DNA of 15,280 nt from Alphaproteobacteria bacterium (GCA_003451645.1 DMER01000192.1:4516-19795), one strand, 5' to 3'; positions 1-8,323 are shown, counted from the stretch's first letter. Numbers and translations are program-made. The notes: generated by a model not told the origin, from the letters alone.

Positions 1-1137
1 GGCAATGACGAGCGCGAGCAAACGCTCAACCAGCTTCTCGTCGAGATGGACGGCTTTGATGCCAATGAGGGCATCATTATTGTCGCCGCTACAAACCGTC
101 CGGACGTGTTGGACCCAGCCTTGCTGAGACCAGGCCGGTTTGACCGCCAGATCGTCGTCGGCAATCCTGACATTGTGGGCCGTGAAAAAATCCTGCGCGT
201 GCATTTGAAGAAAGTGCAGCTGGCCAATGATGTGGATCCCAGAACCATTGCGCGCGGCACGCCCGGCTTTTCGGGTGCGGACCTGGCCAATCTGGTGAAC
301 GAGGCAGCCTTGCTGGCCGCGCGGCGCAACAAGCGCGTGGTGACGATGCGGGAGTTGGAGGATGCCAAGGATCGCGTGATGATGGGCGCCGAGCGCAAAT
401 CGATGGTGATGACGGAGGAGGAGAAAAAGCTCACGGCCTATCACGAGGCGGGACATGCCTTGGTGGCGCTCTATTCGCCAGCCTCCGATCCGATCCATAA
501 AGCAACCATCATACCGCGCGGGCGTGCCTTGGGCCTTGTCATGCGCCTGCCGGAGCGCGACAGCTATTCCTATGCGCGCGAAAAAATGCTCGCCAATCTG
601 GCCGTCTCGGCGGGTGGCCGGGTCGCCGAAGAAGTCGTGTTCGGCCATGACAAAGTGACGTCGGGCGCTGTGTCGGACATTGAGTACTCGACGAAGCTCG
701 CGCGGGCCATGGTGACGCGCTGGGGCATGTCGGACAAATTGGGCCCAATGGCTTATGCCGAGAACCAGGAAGAAGTGTTCTTAGGGCACTCGGTCAGCCG
801 TACACAGAATGTCTCTGAGGAGACCGCCAAGCTCATCGATGCGGAAATCCGTGAGCTGATCGATTATGGCTACACCACAGCCAAGGACATCATCGTCACG
901 CATCGCGATCAGCTGGAGGCGATCACCAGAGCGCTGCTTGAGTATGAGACGCTGACGGGCGACGAGATGAAAGGCCTGATCGGCGGCAAGGCCATTGTGC
1001 GAGAGGCGCCCGCAGAAGACGCAAGCAGCCATTCGGGGACGAAGCCGAGCGGTCCTTCGGTGCCGGTGACGCGCCCGCGGGACACGGCGAGCGGCCCATC
1101 GGGTGGTGTGCCGCCTGAGCCGCAGCCCTCAGCGTAG
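1..1137 (+). CDS. ftsH: ATP-dependent zinc metalloprotease FtsH, 3' part (5' end outside window)
   Basis: FtsH is a hexameric AAA+ protease of the inner membrane that extracts and degrades misfolded membrane proteins and regulatory proteins. The open frame runs in from base 1, so the N-terminal membrane segments and Walker A lie outside the window. What is visible: the second region of homology with the arginine fingers ([18 protein letters not shown], 94-147), the AAA lid, the zinc-binding HEAGH motif (442-456), and a third zinc ligand Asp at 676-678 in a TSGAVSDIE context. That Asp lies 74 residues after the second His, the same spacing I recall for the E. coli enzyme. The C-terminal tail (about 1000-1134) is a low-complexity Ser/Pro/Gly stretch, typically variable in this family. 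folP starts 10 bases after the stop, so the two are probably co-transcribed. Identity is near certain. Confidence 0.97.
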   Translation, partial: GNDEREQTLNQLLVEMDGFDANEGIIIVAATNRPDVLDPALLRPGRFDRQIVVGNPDIVGREKILRVHLKKVQLANDVDPRTIARGTPGFSGADLANLVNEAALLAARRNKRVVTMRELEDAKDRVMMGAERKSMVMTEEEKKLTAYHEAGHALVALYSPASDPIHKATIIPRGRALGLVMRLPERDSYSYAREKMLANLAVSAGGRVAEEVVFGHDKVTSGAVSDIEYSTKLARAMVTRWGMSDKLGPMAYAENQEEVFLGHSVSRTQNVSEETAKLIDAEIRELIDYGYTTAKDIIVTHRDQLEAITRALLEYETLTGDEMKGLIGGKAIVREAPAEDASSHSGTKPSGPSVPVTRPRDTASGPSGGVPPEPQPSA

Positions 1138-1147
1138 CGATCCGTCG

Positions 1148-1945
1148 ATGACGGCAATCTTTGGGATCCTGAATGTCACGCAGGATTCCTTTTCCGATGG
1201 CGGACGGTACCTCGAGCCTGAGGCCGCCATCGCGCATGGTGAGGCTCTCACACACGATGGGGCTGTGGTTATCGATGTGGGGGCGGCTGCCAGCAACCCC
1301 AATGCTGAGGCGCTTGCACCGCAAGCCGAGATTGACCGGCTGGCACCCGTCATTGCGGGTCTGCAAAGCCACGGGATCGCTGTGTCGATCGACAGCTTCG
1401 CAACGCCGGTCCAGGCCTGGGCCCTGACGCAGAATGTCGCCTATCTCAATGACATTCAGGGCTTTGCCGACCCGGCGCTTTACCCTGCGTTGGCCGCACA
1501 CACATGCCACTTGATCGTCATGCATTCGGTGCAAGGCCGTGGCAAGGCGCAAATCCAGCCGAGCGATCCCGAGACCATCGTGGCTCGGGTCTGTTCTTTC
1601 TTTGAGGCACGGCTGCAAGCCTTGACGCGCGCAGGGATCGGAGAGGCGCGGATTATCCTGGACCCTGGCATGGGATTCTTTTTGGGCGAGGATGCGCGCT
1701 GTTCGTTGAATGTTCTCAAGGCGCTGCCCAAAATCAAGGCGCAGTTTGGCCGGCCGGTGTTGATCTCGGTCTCGCGCAAGGCGTTTTTGCGCAGTCTTGC
1801 GGGGGCGAACCTTGCTGATAGTGGGCCTGCGACACTTGCCGCAGAGCTTTTTGCGGCCCGTCAAGGAGCGGATTTCATCCGGACCCATGACGTAAAGGTG
1901 TTGCGCCAAGGGCTAGCTATTCAAGCAGCATTAGGCGATGATTAG
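1148..1945 (+). CDS. folP: Sul-type dihydropteroate synthase (FolP)
   Basis: The product (265 aa) joins pABA to hydroxymethyl-dihydropterin diphosphate in cytoplasmic folate synthesis. DHPS hallmarks are the N-terminal GILNVTQDSFSDGG (6-19), IDSF (81-84), NDI (101-103), LDPG (171-174), SVSRK (207-211) and RTHD (245-248). Unlike common chromosomal FolP, it resembles plasmid Sul1/Sul2 from memory. The usual GGESTRPG loop is replaced by GAAASNPNAE (45-54). YLNDIQGF-DPALYP (99-113) and VMHSVQ (124-129) are almost as in Sul1/Sul2. DPGMGFFLG (172-180) is about two residues longer than the E. coli loop. The Pro of NVTPDSF is Gln. After SRK it has Ala where both E. coli FolP and Sul have Ser. The ATG at 1148 gives the normal N-terminus; a GTG at 1103 would overlap ftsH and add 15 unlikely residues. 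No strong ribosome-binding site is visible. Intrinsic sulfonamide insensitivity is inferred, not shown. Confidence 0.95.
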   Translation: MTAIFGILNVTQDSFSDGGRYLEPEAAIAHGEALTHDGAVVIDVGAAASNPNAEALAPQAEIDRLAPVIAGLQSHGIAVSIDSFATPVQAWALTQNVAYLNDIQGFADPALYPALAAHTCHLIVMHSVQGRGKAQIQPSDPETIVARVCSFFEARLQALTRAGIGEARIILDPGMGFFLGEDARCSLNVLKALPKIKAQFGRPVLISVSRKAFLRSLAGANLADSGPATLAAELFAARQGADFIRTHDVKVLRQGLAIQAALGDD

Positions 1946-2013
1946 TTGAGCAATCGTGGGCCGAGCGGGGCGGTCTAGGCTTTTGGGTAGTGCAGCGTAT
2001 AACGTGAAGTGCA

Positions 2014-2967
2014 ATGATTAAGAGCGGGGCAGCGGTCTTACATCTCGAACAGGTGAGCAAGTCCTACGGCAAGTTTGCTGCCGTGAAGGATTTGGGATTC
2101 CGTGTTGCGCCTGGCGAAATCTTTGGATTTCTGGGGCCCAATGGGGCGGGCAAGACGTCAACCATCCGCATGATGCTAGGGATTCTTGAGCCCGATCACG
2201 GGAAAATCCTCCTGTTTGGCAAGCCCTGGTCTCGTGAAGCGCTGAGCAAGGTCGGTTATCTGCCCGAAGAGCGCGGGCTCTACAAAGACATGAAGGCGGC
2301 GGCTGTGGTCGCCTATTTCGCAACCCTCAAAGGGCTCAGCTATTTTGAGGCGCGCAGGCGGGCGCGGGCGATCCTGGACCGGTTTGAGTTGAGCGCCTTC
2401 GCCAACAAGAAGGTCTCAAGCCTGTCCAAGGGCATGGCGCAGAAGGTGCAGTTGGCCGCCGCAATCGCGCATGATCCAGAGTTCCTGATCCTGGACGAGC
2501 CATTCTCCGGTCTTGATCCATTGAACCAACAGGTGCTGGAGCAAGTCATTCTGGAGCAAGCCAAGCGCGGCTGCGCGGTTTTGTTCTCAACTCATACCAT
2601 GCAGCATGCCGAGCGGCTTTGCGATCGCCTGCTGATTATGACCAAAGGGCAGAAGGCCTTTGATGGCACGCTGGCCGATGCGCGGGCCTCGCAGCCTCGG
2701 CGGATCAGGATCGAGGCGGACCGGGAATTGACCTTCCTGGCGCAAAGTGCTGCGGTCTTGAGTGTCACGCCGCCCCATCCGCCCTCGACCTTTTGGGAAG
2801 TTCTGCTGAAGCCGGGCGCCGAACCGCATCAAGTGCTGGAGGCCTGCTTCAAGGCCGGGGTCAGGATCAACAAATTCGACGCATCGGAGATGAGCCTGCA
2901 CGAAATCTTTGTGGCGATCGCAGGCGTCGATCCGGAAGCGGACGCGCAAGGGAGCGTGCAACCATGA
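2014..2967 (+). CDS. ABC transporter ATP-binding protein, NatA-like
   Basis: This is the 317-residue cytoplasmic ATPase of an ABC-2 type exporter. Walker A is GPNGAGKTS (41-49), the signature LSKGM (137-141), Walker B LILDEP (158-163), the D-loop SGLD (165-168) and the switch His is H194. At the Q-loop the sequence reads GYLPEERGLY (81-90), with Glu where Gln is usual; this is typical of NatA-type ATPases, which also share the DUF4162-like C-terminal domain seen here (about 225-310). The gene overlaps the next by four bases (ATGA), so the ATPase and permease are translationally coupled and surely form one transporter. The substrate cannot be read from sequence: NatAB-type systems have been linked to sodium export, others to drugs, peptides or lipids. 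The ATG at 2014 has only a weak ribosome-binding site. Confidence 0.9.
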   Translation: MIKSGAAVLHLEQVSKSYGKFAAVKDLGFRVAPGEIFGFLGPNGAGKTSTIRMMLGILEPDHGKILLFGKPWSREALSKVGYLPEERGLYKDMKAAAVVAYFATLKGLSYFEARRRARAILDRFELSAFANKKVSSLSKGMAQKVQLAAAIAHDPEFLILDEPFSGLDPLNQQVLEQVILEQAKRGCAVLFSTHTMQHAERLCDRLLIMTKGQKAFDGTLADARASQPRRIRIEADRELTFLAQSAAVLSVTPPHPPSTFWEVLLKPGAEPHQVLEACFKAGVRINKFDASEMSLHEIFVAIAGVDPEADAQGSVQP

Positions 2968-4433
2968 GAGGGGTTTGGCTCGTTGCCCGGCGAGAATTCG
3001 CCTATTTCGTTTTGCGGCGGGGGTTTCTGATTTCGCTGCTTCTGGTGCCGGTCTGGATTGGCATCTCGGTCGCTATTCCATTGCTGGCGGCGCGCTCCGT
3101 CAGCGTCGCGTCCTTTGTTGTTGTCGATCAAAGCGGGCAGGGGTTCGCGGGCGCCATCGACAAGGCCCTGTTGCGCTCTGAGGCGCGAACTGCCCTTGAG
3201 CTCATGGCAGTGTATGTGAAGGCGGCCGCGGATGTTGAGGCCCTGAAGAAGGCCGATCCAGAACTCGCCAAGGTTCTGTTGGCCGATCCCATCGATGCCA
3301 CGCATGCCGATGCCCTTGTCGCTTTGGGCGGGCCTGAAAAAGTCTCTGAGCGGATCAAGCCGTTTCTACCCGCAGGCACGCCTGCGCCGCCCTTGCCGCC
3401 CAAGCGGTTTGTGAGGGTCGATGCGCCGCCAAATTTGACCGATACATCGCCAGCGGGATTGCGGGATTTCCTATCCGCGCAACGGGAACGTGGGCCGGAC
3501 AAGATTTCTGCTGTGCTGATTGTGCCTGCTAGTTTTGGTATGCCCGATGCGCCGGCACAATTATGGTCGCGCGGGCTTCCAGCCTCTGGCCTGTTGAGCT
3601 TTTTGCGCCGTGTCGCCACAGAGCGCCAGCAGACGGTCGTTATGGGCGCCTTTGACATCGAGGAGGAGGAGGCGCGGGAAATCCTTCAGTTGTCGGCGAA
3701 AGTGGAATCCTTTGACACCGCGCCCGAGGCCAATGGCAAGCCTGTTAGCTTGGCGGACCGCATCCGTTCCATCGCGCCTTTGGCCCTGTCGGGGGTCTTG
3801 TTCTTCGTCGTGTTCCTGTCGTCGACCATGCTTCTGGGCTCGATCATTGAGGACAAGTCCAGCCGAGTGGTGGAGGTGATCCTATCGTGCGTCACCTCCG
3901 ATGCGCTGATGGCGGGCAAGCTTCTGGGTGCGGCGGGGGCAGCCTTGGCCATCGTCCTGATGTGGGCGGGGGGCATGTACTCGGTCACCCTTTTGTCCAA
4001 TGATTTTGGCTCGTTGCTCGCCACCGCGCTCGATGCCGTTGTGCGGCCAGATTTCTTGCCACTCGTGCTCGTGCTGTTTGTGCTCGCCTTCTTGATCTAT
4101 TGCTCGATGTTCCTGATCGCGGCCAGCATCGCCAAAACCCCGCAGGATGCGCAGGCCTATGTGGGGCCCATGATGCTTGTGGTCATGCTGCCGTTCTTTT
4201 TCATCACGGCCCTGATCGCAGACCAGAACAGCACATTGGCACAAGTGTTCACCTTCATCCCGATCTACACGCCCTTTGTGCTGATGATGCGGTTGGGGGC
4301 GCAGCCGCCCGCCTTTGATGTGATCGCGGGGACAGCCTTGGCGACAGTGACGGCGCTTTCGATGGTTTGGCTGGCGGCCTATGTGTACCGGCGCAATGCG
4401 GTGCCCATTGAGGGTGGTCCCTCCCGCCTCTAG
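2964..4433 (+). CDS. ABC-2 type permease, NatB-like
   Basis: The product (489 aa) is the membrane partner of the preceding ATPase. It has the NatB/ABC2_membrane_3 layout: an N-terminal transmembrane helix (about 21-43), a long extracytoplasmic domain (about 50-265), then a cluster of helices near 270-294, 319-344, 364-388, 398-419, 427-443 and 452-475. The motif EDKSSRVVEVILSCVTSDALMAGK, split here as EDKSSRVVEV (296-305) and SDALMAGK (312-319), lies after the second helix and is characteristic of the family. The extracytoplasmic domain contains a proline-rich stretch (about 137-147). The start at 2964 overlaps the stop of the ATPase gene, and AAGGGA lies about ten bases upstream. The pair interrupts the usual folP-glmM adjacency. 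Transport direction (export) follows from the family; the substrate is unknown. Confidence 0.88.
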   Translation: MRGVWLVARREFAYFVLRRGFLISLLLVPVWIGISVAIPLLAARSVSVASFVVVDQSGQGFAGAIDKALLRSEARTALELMAVYVKAAADVEALKKADPELAKVLLADPIDATHADALVALGGPEKVSERIKPFLPAGTPAPPLPPKRFVRVDAPPNLTDTSPAGLRDFLSAQRERGPDKISAVLIVPASFGMPDAPAQLWSRGLPASGLLSFLRRVATERQQTVVMGAFDIEEEEAREILQLSAKVESFDTAPEANGKPVSLADRIRSIAPLALSGVLFFVVFLSSTMLLGSIIEDKSSRVVEVILSCVTSDALMAGKLLGAAGAALAIVLMWAGGMYSVTLLSNDFGSLLATALDAVVRPDFLPLVLVLFVLAFLIYCSMFLIAASIAKTPQDAQAYVGPMMLVVMLPFFFITALIADQNSTLAQVFTFIPIYTPFVLMMRLGAQPPAFDVIAGTALATVTALSMVWLAAYVYRRNAVPIEGGPSRL

Positions 4434-4500
4434 TACAACCGGCAGGGCGCGCGTAAATCTGTGTGCTCTGTCGCAGTTTGTCGTTATTCTTGAGGGTCTT

Positions 4501-4515
4501 AGCCCATATTGGGCT
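4501..4515. promoter_or_regulatory. Perfect inverted repeat upstream of glmM
   Basis: AGCCCA-TAT-TGGGCT, six-base arms around three bases, lies about 95 bases before the glmM start in the 177-base gap after the permease gene. No T-run follows, so it is not a classical terminator. It could be an operator or small hairpin near the glmM promoter. No convincing -35/-10 pair was found in the gap; TTGGGC (4509-4514) and TTAGCT (4532-4537) have 17-base spacing but match consensus poorly. Confidence 0.3.
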
Positions 4516-4610
4516 TGGTAACGTGTTCGTGTTAGCTTAGAACGCTGGCGCAGCGTTTGAGCGTGGCTCAAGCGCCTTTGCCCCCAACGCGAACCTCGAT
4601 GGATCAGCAG

Positions 4611-5963
4611 ATGACCCGGAAATATTTCGGCACCGACGGCATTCGTGGAAAAGCCAATCAGCCCCCAATGACCGCCGAGACAGCGTTGCGCGTCGGCATG
4701 GCGGCGGGGCGTTATTTCTCGCGCGGAGAGCCCCCGCACCGGGTGGTGATCGCCAAGGATACGCGCCTGTCGGGCTATATGCTTGAGCCGGCATTGGTCG
4801 CAGGATTTACGTCGGTCGGCATGGATGTAATGTTGTTTGGGCCGTTGCCGACGCCCGCTGTCGCCATGTTGACGCGCTCGATGCGCGCCGATCTGGGTGT
4901 GATGATCTCGGCCAGCCATAACTCCTTTGAGGATAATGGCATCAAATTGTTCGGCCCGGATGGCTACAAGCTTTCCGACGAGGTGGAGCTTGAAATCGAA
5001 GCGCTGATGGACAATGGGCTCGCCGATCATTTGGCTCCGCCCGCGCAGCTCGGCCGGGCCAAGCGGTTTGAGGATGCACAAGCGCGTTATGTCGAATTCG
5101 CCAAGCGCGCCTTCCCGCGGCACCTGAATCTTGAGGGGTTGCGCGTGGTGATTGATTGCGCCCATGGGGCGGCTTACCGGGTTGCGCCGGAGGTTCTGTG
5201 GGAACTCGGCGCGGAGGTCGTGAAACTGGGCATCAACCCGGATGGCTTCAACATCAATATGGAGTGCGGCTCGACGGACCCCGCGATGATGTGCGCCAAG
5301 GTGCGCGAAGTGCGGGCCGATCTTGGCATCGCGCTGGACGGCGATGCGGACCGCTGCGTCATTGCGGATGAGCAAGGCCGGATCATCGACGGCGACCAAA
5401 TCCTTGGGCTCATCGCGCAGCAATGGGCCAAAGCCGGGCACTTGTCGGGCGGGGGCGTGGTTGCAACCGTCATGTCCAATCTGGGCCTTGAGCGTCTATT
5501 GCACTCGCGCGGGCTCAAGCTGGAGCGCACGGCTGTCGGCGACCGCTATGTGGTGGAGCGCATGCGTGCAGGCGGCTTCAATCTGGGTGGCGAGCAATCG
5601 GGCCACATCGTGCTGTCGGACTTTGCCACAACCGGGGATGGGCTGATCGCCGGCTTACAAGTCTTGGCCGCGATCGCGGAAAGCAAACGTAAGGCTAGCG
5701 AGGTGTGCCGGATGTTCCAGCCGGTGCCCCAGATCTTGCAGAATGTGCGCTATGTCAAGAATGGCAAGGCGACGCCGCTGGAGCGCGATGACGTTGCCAA
5801 GGCGATCAAAGCGGGCGAGGAGCGTTTGAATGGGTCGGGGCGCATTCTCGTGCGCAAGTCTGGGACCGAGCCGGTGATCCGTGTCATGGCCGAAGGCGAT
5901 GATGAGAGGCTGGTCAAGACCGTGGTGCAAGACATTTGCAGCGTGATTGAAACGGCGGCCTGA
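4611..5963 (+). CDS. glmM: Phosphoglucosamine mutase GlmM
   Basis: GlmM converts glucosamine-6-phosphate to glucosamine-1-phosphate in the cytoplasm, feeding UDP-GlcNAc for peptidoglycan and lipopolysaccharide. The 450-residue protein begins [10 protein letters not shown] (4-13) as expected. The catalytic phospho-serine is S102 in SASHN (100-104), the metal-binding loop is DGDADR (243-248), the sugar-binding loop GEQSGH (327-332), and the C-terminal phosphate-binding loop [10 protein letters not shown] (415-424). Choosing the ATG at 4611 puts the serine at 102, the same number as in E. coli GlmM, and gives the standard N-terminus. An ATG at 4599 (four residues longer) and a TTG at 4557 are possible but less likely. 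Ribosome-binding signals are weak for all of them. thiD follows 43 bases downstream. Confidence 0.97.
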   Translation: MTRKYFGTDGIRGKANQPPMTAETALRVGMAAGRYFSRGEPPHRVVIAKDTRLSGYMLEPALVAGFTSVGMDVMLFGPLPTPAVAMLTRSMRADLGVMISASHNSFEDNGIKLFGPDGYKLSDEVELEIEALMDNGLADHLAPPAQLGRAKRFEDAQARYVEFAKRAFPRHLNLEGLRVVIDCAHGAAYRVAPEVLWELGAEVVKLGINPDGFNINMECGSTDPAMMCAKVREVRADLGIALDGDADRCVIADEQGRIIDGDQILGLIAQQWAKAGHLSGGGVVATVMSNLGLERLLHSRGLKLERTAVGDRYVVERMRAGGFNLGGEQSGHIVLSDFATTGDGLIAGLQVLAAIAESKRKASEVCRMFQPVPQILQNVRYVKNGKATPLERDDVAKAIKAGEERLNGSGRILVRKSGTEPVIRVMAEGDDERLVKTVVQDICSVIETAA

Positions 5964-6006
5964 AAATCTGTTCCCCTTTGCCTTGGGGGAGCCTAAGCTT
6001 TCGTGC

Positions 6007-6828
6007 ATGTTGACGCGCATTCATGGCCGGATCCTGATCGTCGCTGGCTCTGACAGCGGCGGCGGGGCCGGTATTCAGGCCGATATCAAGACAGTCACCG
6101 CGCTCGCAGGCTATGCCGCGACGGCGGTCACGGCCATTACGGTCCAGAACACACAAGGGGTCACGGCGGCCATTGAGGTCAGCTCCGATATTGTCAGTGT
6201 GCAGATGATCAGCGTGTTGAGCGATATCGGTGCCGACGCGGTCAAGACCGGCATGCTGGCATCAACCGGGATCATCGAGGCGGTGGCGGGCGCTCTGGCT
6301 TCGCATGCGCCGCACGCCAAGCTGGTGTGCGACCCGGTTATGGTCGCCAAGGGCGGTCACAAGCTGATTAGCGATACCGCGATTGACGCGCTGAAAGCGC
6401 TCATCCTGCCGCGCGCCACGGTGTTGACGCCTAATCTTCCGGAGGCGGAGGTTCTGACGGGCATGACCATCCGCTCACGCGCCGACATGGAGCATGCGGC
6501 GCAACGGTTGCATGGCGTGCATGGGGTCCATGCAGTCTTGATCAAGGGCGGCCACTTGCCGGGTTCGCGGGTGCCTGATCTGCTGTTCGATGGCTCGACG
6601 GCAGCATGGTGGGAGGATGAGCGTATCGAGCCCCGCCATACCCATGGGACTGGTTGCACCTTGGCCTCGGCCATCGCGTGCAGCCTTGCGCAAGGGTTGA
6701 TGCTGGAGGCGGCAGTGACACGGGCGCGCGATTATGTGCGCGCCGCCCTCATTAGTGCACCCGGGCTGGGGCGCGGGCATGGTCCCCTGAACCATGCGCA
6801 TACGGTTCGTCCGTTTCCGGAAGGTTAG
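6007..6828 (+). CDS. thiD: Hydroxymethylpyrimidine/phosphomethylpyrimidine kinase ThiD
   Basis: ThiD phosphorylates HMP and HMP-phosphate to HMP-diphosphate for thiamine synthesis or salvage. The 273-residue product is a ribokinase-fold kinase: AGSDSGGGAGIQADIKT (13-29), QNTQGV (47-52), DPVMVAKGGHKL (109-120), TPNLPEAEVLTG (141-152), IKGGHLPG (179-186) and the anion-hole motif HTHGTGC with catalytic C217 (211-217). Length fits the family. The ATG at 6007 is chosen; a TTG at 5947 in the same frame would overlap glmM and add 20 residues unlike the family. GGGGGAG lies rather far upstream (about 16 bases). No other thiamine genes are nearby and no TPP riboswitch was recognised in the short upstream gap, so it probably runs with glmM. 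A pyridoxal kinase side activity is possible for this family. Confidence 0.95.
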   Translation: MLTRIHGRILIVAGSDSGGGAGIQADIKTVTALAGYAATAVTAITVQNTQGVTAAIEVSSDIVSVQMISVLSDIGADAVKTGMLASTGIIEAVAGALASHAPHAKLVCDPVMVAKGGHKLISDTAIDALKALILPRATVLTPNLPEAEVLTGMTIRSRADMEHAAQRLHGVHGVHAVLIKGGHLPGSRVPDLLFDGSTAAWWEDERIEPRHTHGTGCTLASAIACSLAQGLMLEAAVTRARDYVRAALISAPGLGRGHGPLNHAHTVRPFPEG

Positions 6829-6832
6829 CATT

Positions 6833-7654
6833 GTGGAACTGAAAATTTGGACTGTGGATGCCTTTGCCGGCAAGGCGTTTGAGGGCAATCCGGCGGCGAT
6901 CATGCCCTTGGACACTTGGCTGCCCGACACGCTGATGCAGCAGATTGCGGCTGAGAATAATTTGTCCGAGACCGCGTTCCTGGTTGCGGAACCTGAACGG
7001 GGGCCTGAGCACTATCATTTGCGCTGGTTCACGCCAGAGGTCGAAGTGCCCTTGTGTGGCCACGCGACTCTCGGCAGCGCCTTTGTCTTGTTCACCCATG
7101 TTCATCCGGAGGCGGACCTTTTGGTGTTCCGCACCTTAAGTGGGGATTTGCGGGTGGCGCGCAGACCTGATGGGTTGCTGGCCATGGAATTGCCTGCGTT
7201 CGTGGCAACGCCACATCCTAAAGGGCCGGACATCGCGCGCGCGCTGGGGAGCGCCTTGAGGCGGACACCGCAGGAGGTGTTCTCGGCCAACTATCCGGTT
7301 GCGTTGTTTGGCAGCGAGGCTGATGTGGCGGCGTTGCAGCCTGGAGCGGAGCTGGCGGCAGTGCTCGCGGAATTTGGCGAGAGTGGTCTGACCGCGACAG
7401 CGCGCGCGAGCCGCGACGGCTTTGATTTTGTCACGCGCTTCTTTGCGCCTGCCAAGGGCATTCTGGAAGACCCGGTCACCGGATCTGCGCATGCGGCGGC
7501 GGCTCCCTTTTGGGCGCGCCGTCTGGGGCAGGAGCGGCTCACCGCCCGTCAGATCAGCGCACGCGGCGGCACGCTTATCTGCACGGTCATTGGCGACCGC
7601 GTGATCTTGCAAGGGCGGTGCGTGCCCTATCTGGAGGGCGTGATACGGCTATAG
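6833..7654 (+). CDS. PhzF family isomerase/epimerase-like protein
   Basis: The product (273 aa) belongs to the PhzF fold, two diaminopimelate-epimerase-like barrels. PhzF itself isomerises a phenazine precursor, but most chromosomal members have no proven substrate and no phenazine genes are present here. Visible signatures are the N-terminal VDAFAGKAFEGNPAAI (8-23), NNLSETAFL with the likely catalytic Glu at 46 (42-50), RWFTPEVEVPLCGHATLGSA (64-83), and the second-half RFFAPAKGILEDPVTGSAHA. The GTG at 6833 is preferred because GGAAGG sits about eight bases upstream and the N-terminus then matches the family. An in-frame ATG at 6794 would overlap thiD by 35 bases. With four bases after the thiD stop, it is probably in the same transcript. 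It ends eight bases from the convergent yqaA-like gene. Confidence 0.9.
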   Translation: MELKIWTVDAFAGKAFEGNPAAIMPLDTWLPDTLMQQIAAENNLSETAFLVAEPERGPEHYHLRWFTPEVEVPLCGHATLGSAFVLFTHVHPEADLLVFRTLSGDLRVARRPDGLLAMELPAFVATPHPKGPDIARALGSALRRTPQEVFSANYPVALFGSEADVAALQPGAELAAVLAEFGESGLTATARASRDGFDFVTRFFAPAKGILEDPVTGSAHAAAAPFWARRLGQERLTARQISARGGTLICTVIGDRVILQGRCVPYLEGVIRL

Positions 7655-7662
7655 TCCGGTAG

Positions 7663-8247
7663 TCAGTGGCCGATATATCGCACCGCCAAGAAGCCGCCGA
7701 TGATGAGGACCAGGGCAACCATGGTGACCATCTCCAGGCGCTTCTCGATGAATTCGCGCACCGGCTGGCCATAGCGTTGGAGCAACAACGCCTCCAAGTA
7801 GAACCGCGCGCCGCGGGTGATGATGGAAGCGATAATGAATACGCCAAGATTGAAGCTCGCAGCACCCGAGGCGATGGTCACAAGCTTGTAGGGGATCGGG
7901 GTCAGGCCTTTGATCAGAATGATCCAAAGGCCCCATTCCTGAAATTGGGTTTGGAACTGTTTGAAGCCGCCTTGCAAGCCATAGAGGTCGAGGACCCATT
8001 TGCCCGCAGACTCAAACAGGAAATAGCCGATTGCGTAGCCGAGAAGGCCCCCCAACACAGAGGTGATGGTTGCAACGGTCGCGATCAGCATCGCGCGATG
8101 GGGTTGGCTCACCACCATCGGCACCAGCATCGCATCTGGCGGGATCGGAAAGAACGAGCTCTCGGCAAAGGAGACCATGCCGAGCCACCACAAGGCGCGC
8201 GGGTCCTCCGCTAAGCGCAGAACCCAGTCATACATCTTTCTGATCAT
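7663..8247 (-). CDS. YqaA family (VTT/DedA-like) inner-membrane protein
   Basis: This 194-residue polytopic membrane protein belongs to the YqaA branch of the SNARE-associated/VTT superfamily, related to DedA flippase-like proteins. Typical motifs are ESSFFPIPPDAMLVPM (29-44) with the re-entrant-loop prolines, a Gly-rich helix (about 56-77), KGLTPIPYKLVTIASG (113-128), and the arginine motif SIITRGARFYLEALLL (141-156). A last helix runs about 172-190. DedA relatives affect phospholipid turnover, proton-motive force and envelope stress; for YqaA no precise activity is established. The start at 8247 gives a family-like N-terminus; an ATG five codons in is the alternative. The secreted protein gene at 8324-8752 lies 76 bases upstream on the same strand, so co-transcription is possible. 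Confidence 0.88.
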   Translation of the reverse strand: MIRKMYDWVLRLAEDPRALWWLGMVSFAESSFFPIPPDAMLVPMVVSQPHRAMLIATVATITSVLGGLLGYAIGYFLFESAGKWVLDLYGLQGGFKQFQTQFQEWGLWIILIKGLTPIPYKLVTIASGAASFNLGVFIIASIITRGARFYLEALLLQRYGQPVREFIEKRLEMVTMVALVLIIGGFLAVRYIGH

Positions 8248-8323
8248 TCGCCCCGCCCCCTCACTTCACAAGGAGGCGGACGCTTAGCGGAAAGGCGAAT
8301 TCCATGCAATCTTATGCGTGTGA

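Noticed and set aside
1103..1147. Upstream GTG start for folP
   Set aside because: It would overlap ftsH and add residues unlike any FolP N-terminus; the ATG at 1148 gives the standard start.
923..1909. 328-codon open frame antisense to folP
   Set aside because: Shadow of the strongly supported folP and ftsH frames, with no domain.
1148..1945. folP as a recently acquired mobile sul gene
   Set aside because: No transposase, integron site, inverted repeats or composition break is visible around it, and it sits 10 bases after ftsH in a conserved order.
2254..2283. Glu at the Q-loop position of the ABC ATPase as a possible defect
   Set aside because: GYLPEERGLY is normal for NatA-type ATPases, so it is not evidence of an inactive transporter.
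3882..5441. Long open frame (519 codons) on the minus strand
   Set aside because: It lies antisense to the permease and glmM genes, has a His/Arg/Gln-rich composition typical of GC-rich shadow frames, and no recognisable domain.
6833..7654. PhzF homologue as sign of a phenazine cluster
   Set aside because: No other phenazine genes are nearby, and PhzF-fold proteins are widespread with unrelated roles.
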